Of a stretch of DNA of 64,000 nucleotides, positions 13,874 through 23,900 are shown piece by piece; position 1 is the stretch's first letter, and each line of letters starts with the position of its first letter. The notes below the pieces were generated by a model. It ran no database searches, had not been told where the DNA came from, and saw nothing but the letters and a program-made list of their open reading frames with translations. The position numbers and the translations under genes were made by a program. This DNA is from Antedon mediterranea (Eukaryota > Echinodermata > Crinoidea > Comatulida > Antedonidae), in the NCBI RefSeq assembly GCF_964355755.1, contig NC_092671.1:26038070-26102069 (forward strand). Direction: 5' to 3'.

Positions 13874-14207
13874 GTATGAACAGATTTACAATCATTCGTA
13901 TACAAAACATATAATAGCGGCGAGAGAACACTACCTTGTGGGGATCCGACATTAGTTATCTGTTTATCCGAAAGAGTCCCCGATATTGACACACGTTGTA
14001 CTCTATTACTTAAAAAGCTACTAATCCATGTTATAAGATAAGTATTTACGTTCATATCACTAAGTTTCCTAATTAGAATGCTAGGTTGCAATGTATTAAA
14101 TGCAGAGGAAAAATCTACAAAAGTTGCTCTAACATAACAATTCAAATTATCAACATGACTCTGAATCAAATGGACAAGTGTAAGAACAGCATCATCTACA
14201 CATTTAC
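13874..14207 (-). pseudogene. LINE reverse-transcriptase fragment, N-terminal part (CR1/Rex-like)
   Basis: The minus strand encodes RT motif A (FVDFSSAFNTLQP, around 14082-14120) preceded by a DDAVLTLVHLIQSH-type block, then motif B (GSPQGSVLSPLLYVL, around 13890-13935). The frame runs on into the inserted LINE and becomes meaningless. Removing 9860-13873 (4014 bp, exactly 1338 codons) brings this piece into frame with the YADD part at 9397-9859, so the two are halves of one element. The N-terminal endonuclease is absent: the homology ends at about 14207, where the array sequence resumes. Confidence 0.85.
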
Positions 14208-15598
14208 GTACGTCCTTGTGTTGCGTCTCTAGTGAGAACCACGCTTTAGTGAAAGTTCTATCCTATACGTTGTATGCCTACATACTTTATTTTGGAATCA
14301 TTGTAGAGGTCTAACATTAATATGCTGTAAATCAACGGCTCAATGTAAATTGTAAAACCTACCATCGGCATGACATCAACTTTGTTTGATCTCCGCCAGA
14401 AAATCTTAAGAATTCGCTTTAACTTTCTAATTTTTGTAAAAAGTACTTGTCGAGCAGCAAAAGCAATACAGAATGTAAATACATTAATGTTATTGTTAGT
14501 ATGGTAGTGTGGCAACTTGTTGGTACGAGCACCGCGTGTACGCACCACGCAGAAATTACATGAAATCTTAAGAACTCAACAACATGATCGGCGAAAACTT
14601 AAAATAATTGAGATTTTCAAGAAAGCTTTGCGATCGATACTAAATATCAAGAAAGAGAATAATACATTGTTGCAATGGACTATTCAGTCGTAATTATTTT
14701 GTCATTTTGTTAAAACTCTGTCTTAAATTTTACGAAATGGCAGCAAAATTGTCACCTGGAAAAATTAATTTGAATATGCAAATAATTAGCATTGTTTCAA
14801 CAGTTTTCAACAATATTTTAACTACAATTATTCTTCTTACTATTAATAAGTTTAACACTTTTTGTAATGCTATATTTAGTTTATCTTACAACGCTTTTAA
14901 AATCTTTTACAATTTCAGTTGGTTAATTGCGATGTGGAATGACATACATAACTGTAAGTGACGTATTTGTCTTTACTCTGGTTTCTCTGCATCACGCATA
15001 AATCTTTCGCCTTTTACTAAAGATTTCCGTGTAGAGGAACAGCTATTGAGTTTTAACTCAATTTTTCTCAACCCTTGTTTTTTGAACGAGGGTAATTTAA
15101 ATGAAGTGTTAATGTCAGAAATGTCATTATCATCAAGACAGGCTACGAGATATACATTTATATTCAAATGTGATTTGTAAATACACTTTATTTGGTCATA
15201 ATGACAGTACCCGTTATGATTTTTTATTGAAATCATAGGCCTAACAAATTACTAATAATTTAATTGTTTTCAACACAATATTGTACCGTATTTCATTGAA
15301 CGCTGTGTTACGTAACAACAAACGTGATTATCAATAACTATTTCAAATATGCAAATGAAGGCATGGTTTTTGTACTTTTTTTCAATGGTTAGTCAATATT
15401 TACGTTACTATTTTTGGTTTATAATAGTTTAAATGTTACAAGGGTAAGAAAAGAATAAATAAATATTTTTATTAAGTAGGCCTATACAAAACATTTACTC
15501 GCCTACAGCTCAGGAAAAGGCCGGTGCGAGAAGTGAATACCATGTTGTGAGGACGTGTTGTGTAGGCCTGTAACTTACTTTTTAACATTTAAAATACT
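14208..15598. repeat. Diverged copy of the 1-9396 array unit
   Basis: Collinear with about 1757-3470 of the array: the CCTTGTGTTGCGTCTCTAGT start, the TTGTTTGATCTCCGCCAG segment, the CTCTGGTTTCTCTGCATCAC block and the TAGGCCTATACAAAA tail. It has several short deletions and is more diverged than the other copies. The LINE fragment at 9397-14207 therefore sits inside the array. No gene is seen. Confidence 0.75.
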
Positions 15599-15605
15599 TT
15601 AGTGT

Positions 15606-15621
15606 CTTGGCTACGGCCCTG
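15606..15621. repeat. Isolated hAT-like terminus
   Basis: CTTGGCTACGGCCCTG matches the right-hand terminal repeat of the hAT-like element at 10722-11757. Its orientation points outward to the right, so the element it belonged to should lie to its left rather than enclosing the transposase relic that follows. No partner terminus was found. Confidence 0.5.
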
Positions 15622-15739
15622 TGTTGTTATTGTGTATAGTATGTAACCAGTAAAACAAATTTTAACTACGGGCTTTGAATGTAATTTTCTCTTTATATGA
15701 TACGTTTTTTCGGTACAACTTTGTGTTATCACTTTTAAC

Positions 15740-16220
15740 ATAATTATTACGCGTGCATCTTTGATAAACAATAAGTGTGCATGGCTTTTGGAGACAGAAT
15801 TCGCGAATGACATTCTCTGTATTAGGCCTAAAGACGGTTCATGAGGCACAATCCCGAACTTTCGCTCATAAGACATGTGATTTCGCAAACAGGTTTTTGT
15901 TCTCCGTAAAGTCGAAAAACTCCGCTCAGCTTCAGCAGACGTTGGACAGGAACACATATACGATTAGAAGAAGTGCGCGCACGCACATTCGGGAACACAT
16001 CAGGATCCGTTAATTTTACAATAGATTCCGGTAATGTAGCAGGATCGAAGCTCTTGTTGCTGCGAACACAGTCGCTTCCATCGCTGAAGCTCGGAATGAA
16101 GATGTTCGTGTCTTGGCAGATCAGATTCGTACCAAAATTCAAGTTCCTTGAAGACTTCTTCAACATTAAATTTCACGATAGCCTCGGATGCTACCAAATA
16201 TTTTAAAGCATGGCCTGTTA
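15740..16220 (-). pseudogene. Decayed hAT-family transposase, C-terminal part
   Basis: Minus-strand pieces in different frames carry the hallmarks of the hAT C-terminal dimerisation region. They are HSELQRWKRLC (about 16080-16115), the frame-shifted LPESIVKLTDPDVFPNVR (about 15975-16035), and SAEAERSFSTLRRTKTCLRN (about 15875-15935). The order is that of ZMYM1/P52rIPK-like hAT proteins, where ERSFSxLRRxKTxLR is the signature. At least two frameshifts separate the pieces and the N-terminal catalytic part is absent, so it is a relic. The neighbouring hAT-like terminus at 15606 may or may not belong to it. Confidence 0.7.
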
Positions 16221-16573
16221 TCGGCAGAAAAACTTGGTTTTTAAATGATCAAAAAGTTGAATTGGTAATACTGCTCGGTAGTAATCTTCCACAGTGTTTC
16301 CAGGATGATTTTGATCAGTATTGGTGTCTCATGTTTTTTTGTTTTTTTTTCACAAAAAAAAGGAGGACAGGACTCCCGTGACAACCAACCCCCACCACCC
16401 GACCCCACTCCAAAAAATGGTCTGTCCCCGCATTTCAGATCTCTTAGGTTGGTAACTAGGCTATATCAAAGAACTTATAACACAAGAATCTCCTGTTCGT
16501 CCGAAGCGCGTAACAATTTCGAAAGGCATTGTGGGATAGAATAGAGCTATGGGTGGCGCCATTGTGAGCCATG

Positions 16574-16745
16574 GAGTAGGGCGCCCGCATCAAATTAGAA
16601 AGTCAAAATCATAGAGGGGATCTGCTAATGCTCTAGAGGGGATAGAGTAATTGACTGAGGAGTAGGGCGCCCGCATCAAATTAGAAAGTCAAAATCATAG
16701 AGGGGATCCGCTAATACTCTAGGGGGGTTAGTAGAGCAGTTAGTG
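16574..16745. repeat. 86-bp tandem duplication
   Basis: The segment from GAGTAGGGCGCCCGCATC to TAGAGGGGAT is present twice in direct orientation, 86 bp apart (16575 and 16661), with a few substitutions. It lies in the left arm of the foldback element and has no counterpart in the right arm. Confidence 0.8.
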
Positions 16746-17467
16746 CCATAAAAATAGCCAAGTTGTGCACTTTATTACCAAAGCATGAAACTTGCCACAA
16801 AGTTTCTTTGATGTATATAGATTAAAAATATCGGGGGGTGCCAAGTGTCCAACGTCCGGTATGGCGGCCATCTTGATTTCAAAATGGCCACCATAAAAAC
16901 AAAAAGTCTTCATATCTTGGCAACTATAAACAGTAGAGACTTGATTCTGGTGTTAAATTGTTCACAAACCACATATTTCTATTTGCTCTAATGAAAAGTT
17001 TCGTCAAAAAATGACCGGAAATGACGTTTCTCCCAGTTTGACCTTTGACCTCTTATCTGTATATCTCAGTAACTACTGATCATTTTCAATCGATTTTGGT
17101 GTCATTTTGTTCAGAATAGAGACATTTATATTTGTAGTAATGAAACATTTTCACATAAAATGACTGGAAATACAATTTATAACCTTTGACATATATAATA
17201 TGTGAACATACTGTATGTGGTTTACATTGGTATAAATGCACCTAATTTTTTTTTTAACGAAATAAATGACACTGCAAAAATGAGCAGGAATTATTATTCT
17301 GAATTTTTGACTTTTGATGTGATAGGATAGGCGTAAAGTATGACAGATCACTGAGAAACAGCAATCACTGAGCTCAACTATGCCGACTTGTTTGCTAAAC
17401 TGTGATGTGTCAATCGTTAGATAAAAGTTTTGGTCCTCTCTCCATCATCTTTTTTTTTTGCAATGTA

Positions 17468-17809
17468 TTATACCATATGGACAATTGTCTGAAATAAAAG
17501 TTGAATTGAATTGTTAGATGCCATTTGGAAATATTTTTGATGTAAAGTAGCATTCTTTCGTTGGCCTCTTTGATGTTGCATATGAGACAAGTTCGGAAAG
17601 TTTTCATTTTCATGAGTTAAGAGAATACCGTCTTTCAAACTTACTACAAACTTATCCTGCATTTGTGCAGTAGACCTACTTTCATTAGTCAGAAACTCAG
17701 ATAATTCTTGTTCATTTTCGTTGCATCTAAAAAAATGTACTCCATTTTTATGGTAATGGGCCTTTGCTGTAAACCATCTGTATCCTTTTCCTCGATTTTC
17801 TCTACTCAT
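17468..17809 (-). other. Unrecognised 113-codon open frame in foldback core
   Basis: Starts with MSRENRGKGYRWFTAK and is rich in polar residues, with a TAG-type boundary near a run of T at its 3' end. No family is recognised. It could be a remnant of a transposon protein, or chance; composition does not decide. Confidence 0.2.
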
Positions 17810-18011
17810 TGATTTTTTAGCAAAATCCGAACCAAATCAATTCGTAAAAGACATCTCAATATAATTATTCAAGTAATTCTCAAATTAGTGACATGGACCT
17901 ACAATATACTGTTCTGTACAAGACCTTTTTAGGCATCCACTTGTGAACTTTCACTTTGAAGGTCTTGGTCTCCTAATCATACAAGAAACAATGTCTGATT
18001 TAATCAATCAA

Positions 18012-19428
18012 AGTAGTGGGTCCAGACAAAGAAGGGGATGTAAGACCATCCACAGACAAAGAAGGGGGTATAAGACCATCACAGACAAAGAAGGGGGTAT
18101 AAGACCATCCACAGACAAAGAAGGGGGTATAAGACTATCCACAGACAAAGAAGGGGTGTAAGACCATCCACAGACAAAGAAGGGGGTGTAAGACCATCCA
18201 CAGACAAAGAAGGGGGTATAAGACCATCCATACACAAAGAAAGGGGTGTAAGGCCATCTACAGACAAAGAAGGGGGTGTAGGACCATCCACAGACAAAGA
18301 AGGGGGTGTAAGACCATCTACAGACAAAGAAGAAAGGGGTGTAGGACCGTCCACAGACAAAGAAAGGGGTGTAAGGCCATCCACAGAGAAAGAAGGGGTG
18401 TAAGACCATCCACAGACAAAGAAGGGGTGTAAGACCATCCACACAGAAAGAAAGGGGTGTAAGACCATCCACACACAAAAAAAGGGGTGTAATACCATCA
18501 ACAGACAAAGAAAGGGGTGTAATACCGTCCACAGACAAAGAAGGGGGTGTAGGACCGTCCACAGACAAAGAAGGGGGTGTAAGACCACCCACTGACAAAG
18601 AAAGGGTATAGGACCACTTACAGACAAAGAAGGGGGTATAAGACCATCCACAGACAAAGAAGGTGATGTAGGACCATCCACAGACAAAGAAGGGGGTGTC
18701 GGACAATCCACAGACAAAGAAGGGGATGTAAGACCACCCACAGACAAAGAAGGGGGTGTAAGACCATCCACACACAAAAAAGGGATTATAAGACCATCTA
18801 CAGACAAAGAAGGGGGTATAAGACCATCCACAGACAAAGAAGGGGGTGTATAAGACCATCTACAGAGAAAGAAGGAGGTGTAAGACCATCCACAGACAAA
18901 GAAGGGGTGTAAGACCATCCACAAACAAAGAAAGGGGTGTAATACCATCAACAGACAAAGAAAGGGGTTTAATACCATCAACAGACAAAAAAGGGGGTAT
19001 AAGACCGTCCACAGACAAAGAAAGGGGTTCACGACCATCCACAGACAAAGAAGGGGGTATAAGACCATCCATAGACAACGAAGGGGGTGTAGGACTATCC
19101 ACAGACAAAGAAGGGGGTGTAGGACCATCCACATACAAAGAAGGGAGTGTAGGACCATCCACAGACAAAGAAGGGGTGTAAGACCATCTACATACAAAGA
19201 AAGGGGTGTAAGATCATCCACAGACAAAGAAGCGGGTATAAGACCATCCACAGACAAAGAAGGGGGGTATAAGACCATCCACAGACAAAGAAGCGGGTAT
19301 AAGACCATCCACAGACAAAGAAGCGGGTATAAGACTATCCACAGACAAGGAAGGGGGGTATAAGACCATCCACAGACAAAGAATGGGGTATAAGACCATC
19401 TACAGACAAAGAAGGAGGGGTAGGACCA
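18012..19428. repeat. 30-bp minisatellite (about 47 copies)
   Basis: Tandem units of AAGAAGGGGGTGTAAGACCA plus TCCACAGACA, mostly 30 bp long, with 29- and 31-bp variants and scattered substitutions. Because the period is a multiple of three, runs of units stay open in several frames. On the minus strand they give spurious proteins of 283 and 409 codons with ten-residue periods such as SVDGLTPPSL and VCGWSYTPFF. It lies in the core of the foldback element. Confidence 0.95.
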
Positions 19429-20525
19429 TATTACCGAGGAAGCATAGGCCTACAAAAAGAAGATGCAATCAAAATAGGCCTACCAGCCACTTGGAAAACA
19501 ATAAATTGTAGAATAACTGAGGCTTGATTGTTGAAATATAAAGGGTTCTTTGTAAGGTCATTAATAATATATTGATATAAACACGATCATCATACTATTC
19601 ATTTGACATTCAAATACAGTCTATCTCGAAAAGAAGCTCATACTATCACCTTTTCGAGGTTTGACGGTATTCCATAACATGTATGTTATTTCCTCTGTCA
19701 AACTATTAAAACTTTTAGCGAATCAGAAGGTGCCAACATCGTTGAACTAATAATGGTACCACCAAGCACAATATTTACCAATTCTATGTACAATATACAA
19801 TTTAAGTACATTAATCATTTAATATAATTACGCCTATCAGGTCAAAGTTCAAAATTAGGTGCATTTAAGACCACCAAAAACCACATACAGTATATTCACA
19901 TAATTAAAAATCAATAATTAAATGTCAAAAGTCATAAATTGTATTTCTGGTCATTTTATGTAAAAATGTTTCATTACTACAAATATAAATGTATTTATTC
20001 TGAACAAAATGACACCAAAATCGATTGAAAATGACCAGTAGTTACAGAGATATACAAATACGAGGTCAAAGGTCAAACTGAAAGAAACGTCATTTCCGGT
20101 CATTTTTGGACGAAAATTTTCATTAGAGTAAATAGAAATATATAGTTTGTGAACAATTTGAGACCAGAATTAAGTCTCTAATGGGTATAGTTGCCAAGAT
20201 ATGAACATTTTTTGTTTTTATGGTGGCCATTTTGAAATCAAGATGGCCGCCATACCGGACGTTGGACACTTGGCACCCCCCGATATTTTGAATTTATATA
20301 CATTATAGAAACTTTGTGCCAAGTTTCATGCTTTGGTAATAAAATGCACAGCTCATGTCATTAACTGCTCTACTAGGTAGAGTAATTGACTTCCTAGTTT
20401 GGAGGGGGCGCTGCTCCATGCTGTGAAATGGCGTCGCCCAGTTTGACCTTTTAACCCTGTACTTCCGATACTGTGTTTTGAATGCAAATTGAAGAACAGG
20501 AGATTCTTGTGTTATAAGTTCTTTG

Positions 20526-20922
20526 GCTATATGTAGGCACTTTATGATCCCGCCACTTTTTTATTGATGTTATTTAATATTTTCGATTATATTTTGATAT
20601 ATTCATATCATATACGTACTATGATAGTGATGCCATTCCAATTTAAATAGGGCATTGAATTAAACGGATATGACAAGGATCTTGCACCAAGAAGCCGAAA
20701 GCATCTCATATAGGCGCGGGCAGGTTGAATATGATAATCCATCATTTTGATACTGTGACGCCTGGGTCTCGAAGACTAATCACACTAATTGATTAAAACT
20801 GAACGTTGTCGTTGACACCCCGACGTTTTTGTGTGCATGTTCTGTTGTTGTTAGAAAAGTTTTCATAAGAATTAATCAATTTAATTATTAATTTGTGCCT
20901 GGGCCTAGCCTACTTTGTAAAC
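20526..20922 (+). promoter_or_regulatory. PSMD13 upstream region
   Basis: About 400 bp between the foldback element and the PSMD13 start codon, which must contain the promoter and 5' UTR. No TATA box at a convincing position is seen. A locally GC-richer stretch (GACACCCCGACGTTTTTGTG, about 20813-20832) lies about 100 bp upstream of the ATG. The transcription start cannot be set from sequence alone. Confidence 0.4.
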
Positions 20923-23900
20923 ATGAGAGACGTAAGTGGGTATTTAAAGGAGCAGCAAAGTCAGGGAAGTGTGGATTTAGTTCAAGAATGGACAGAAATT
21001 GAGGAATTCTACAACAAAAAGTAAGCTTCCCATTACTTTAGTTAGGCCAATAATATTGAATAGTGATTCAGCAATATTGAGTGATATGAGGCTTGAAAAG
21101 TGGTTAGAACCCCGGTGCAGAATATTCACCGCGGCCTCTACCAATCATATCGTAGGCCTAGACAAGCAATTTTGCTTTAGTACTGTGTTTTTATACACAT
21201 TTGACTAGGCATATGCATATAGGCTAGTGCACAATTTGTTGAACACAAAATAAAAACACGAAAACAAAAGTAAATTTTCATTTGTTATCTTTTTTAAGGC
21301 TCTGGCATCAATTGACAGAAAAACTATTGGTTTTTGTCAAGAACCCAGTATTTGCTGACGGAGACGGTCTTCTACAGGTAGGCCTGGCCTATATATTTTT
21401 ATTTTATATATGTATGGATTTATTTAAAAAGTTTGTTTGATAAAAAATAAAAAAAAAAGAATAAAAAAGACACCGCTCCAGTTTTGGACGCTGAGTAGTT
21501 ACATTTGTATATCACCACAGTTATTGATGGGATCACCACAGTTATTGACGGGTGCACCACATGTGTTTCATGACAACATTTTTACAAACATTTGAACGTA
21601 AAGATAGGCCTATAAATATATACTGTAAAAAAATTGAAAGGATATATTTTCATGATTGATTGATTGAAAATAAACATTTAATCTTATAATTCATGAAATT
21701 ATTTGTACCATTGCACAAATATAAAACATTTCATATTTTGTTTTAAAACAATAAGGCAACTATCCAATTTGTATGCATTGCGCACATGCTGAAATTGCAC
21801 TCTTGTAAAAGTTCAATAGAGTATTTATTGAATGTGACCCAATCCCCCAATAAAATGACAAAATATATTCAGGTGTGTTTTAATCTGATGTAAATTCAAT
21901 AGTTTACAGATTCTACCTTTTCTGGATAAATACTCATCTATGTACACATGTTTTATTTTCTTAGATGTATGAGAATTTTATTGCAGACTTTGAACACAGA
22001 ATCAATTTGCTTTCACTCACAGAGATTGTTCTAATTATCATCAAGCAATGCAAAGGTATTACAAATTATTGCTATAAAATTAAATAAGTCTGTAATTTGT
22101 CATTTTAATATCATGGTAATTTAATTACCATATCTTTGGATATAATCCCACTTCAGGTCTAATCCCACTCCCTACTACTTATGTCTATGTTGTTTTCTAG
22201 CGGGGGATTGGTGGCATTAATACCAGTGGATATGTACGGTATACAGGGAAATTTATTTAATATTACTTATTTCAATATTTTTTTTTTATTCACAGAAGAC
22301 TCGGCGGCATTAGAATTTCTCAATAAGTTGAAGGAAAAGGTAAAAAGTATAATCATGATAAATACAGCATCTATATTATTTGGGTTTTTGTCTTACATGA
22401 CACACACTCTCTCTTTCAATTAATGGAAATTAATCAGGATAGTGCGTACATTTCCCTTTTAAGCTCTACTTCTAGGCCCATCTTGGTTACTAAAGGATGT
22501 GTTGACATCCGCGTTCCCAGCCTTGGGGAAAACACACTGGCACATTCATTGTTTACTATAGACAGATAGATACAATGATGTTTGATTGTTTGAAATAGCA
22601 CCCTCTTTGTTTGGGTGTACATTCTTTCCAAATAACAGACACCCCCTATGCTGGCCTAATATTTTGTCTGGTTTTCTGGAAGGCCTAATAATCAGAATGA
22701 AAAAAAAGAATTTTGGTGATCCACTTGACAGTGATTCATTTCACCTTTTGGTTAATCAGTCATTTGAATTTTGAACTCTTTTGTTTGTTTGTTTCGTTAT
22801 GTATTTGTTCGTTTCCGTATTTGATTGTAGGTAAAAGACCATGTGGAGGCAACAGTCCTTTGTTCAACATCCATTGCAATGGTCATGCTGAAAACCAGTG
22901 ATCTAGACACAACCAAGGTAACAGAAGCAATTGTCTTAAGCTCATTCTACACTATTAAAATGTGACAACAAATGTGATGTGCCCATATATGGACATGATG
23001 ATGTCATATCACTACCATATGTGGGCATATCACTACCATATGTGGGCATATCACTACCATATTTGGGCACATCACATTTTAAAGCTCTGTTCACACAATC
23101 AGAGTATCTTGACTGAAATTCAGTTGTTTAGTAAGACCCTATTATATAGCTATTGGTATTAGCATTATAAATGGGTAGACTTAAGAGTGAGTGATTGGCC
23201 GAGCGATTAAGACAGTGGAACCGTAATTACGTAGCCATAACATCGGCAGAGGTTCGAGGCTTACTCACTCCATGGTTCTGGTGGTAGAACGAGTCTTCTC
23301 AGATAAGGACGATAAACCGTAGGTCCAGTGTACACAAGTAGCTTGTGCACTTTAAAGAACCTAGTACATCTTTCGAGACGAGTAGGGGGTTACCCCGGTG
23401 TATTAGTACATCACAGCCACTGATCATAACTGGGCCCTCTGGGAGACCAGTCTTTGACTGAAGAGGTCACCCAGTTTAAAAATAAACTAACAAGACTGAT
23501 TAAATGTATGTTGCCTTGTTATTTACAGTAATTAAAAAAAATCCAACTCCAATAAAAAGCATTTTCTCAAAGGTGGTGATTTAAATCAAAATAATGATTA
23601 TTTGTATCCTGTCCTAAAAAAACATAAACATAATATGCCATTTTGCAGTTTTAAACATTTTAAAAATTACTATTAGATTACTGTTTTTTCATCTAATTTT
23701 TGGTCAATGTGAATAACTGTTATGTGACATTAAAATGGCATATTCAACAAAAACAAAACAATAAAAAAATAATATTTTCAAATTTATATGTTTAAAGTTA
23801 TTAAACATTAAATTTAAATGTTTTTCTTTTAGAAACTGGTTGATGAATGTCAAGCATTACTAGATAATATTGATGGCGTAACAACGGTACATGGTCGCTT

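Larger units (their letters stand above)
16461..20525. mobile_element. Large foldback (inverted-repeat) element
   Basis: Two long inverted arms flank a unique and minisatellite core. The left arm is about 16461-17345 and the right arm about 19825-20525. Matching blocks in order: AACACAAGAATCTCCTGTTC / GAACAGGAGATTCTTGTGTT; CCAAGTGTCCAACGTCCGG / CCGGACGTTGGACACTTGG; TTGAAATCAAGATGGCCGCC / its complement in the left arm; CACATACAGTATATTCACAT / a similar left-arm block. The arms are diverged, and the left arm is longer partly because of an 86-bp tandem duplication. The middle (17346-19824) holds a short minus-strand open frame and a 30-bp minisatellite. No transposase is recognised, so it is probably non-autonomous. 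Confidence 0.8.

Noticed and set aside
18008-19399. Long minus-strand open frames (up to 409 codons) as genes
   Set aside because: They lie wholly in the 30-bp minisatellite, exist in several overlapping frames, and consist only of ten-residue repeats.
18012-19428. CRISPR array
   Set aside because: Units are contiguous with no unique spacers, and the setting is a eukaryotic genome.
23189-23269. Functional tRNA gene
   Set aside because: Box A, box B and an acceptor stem are visible, but the anticodon and T arms do not fold, and a SINE body follows directly.
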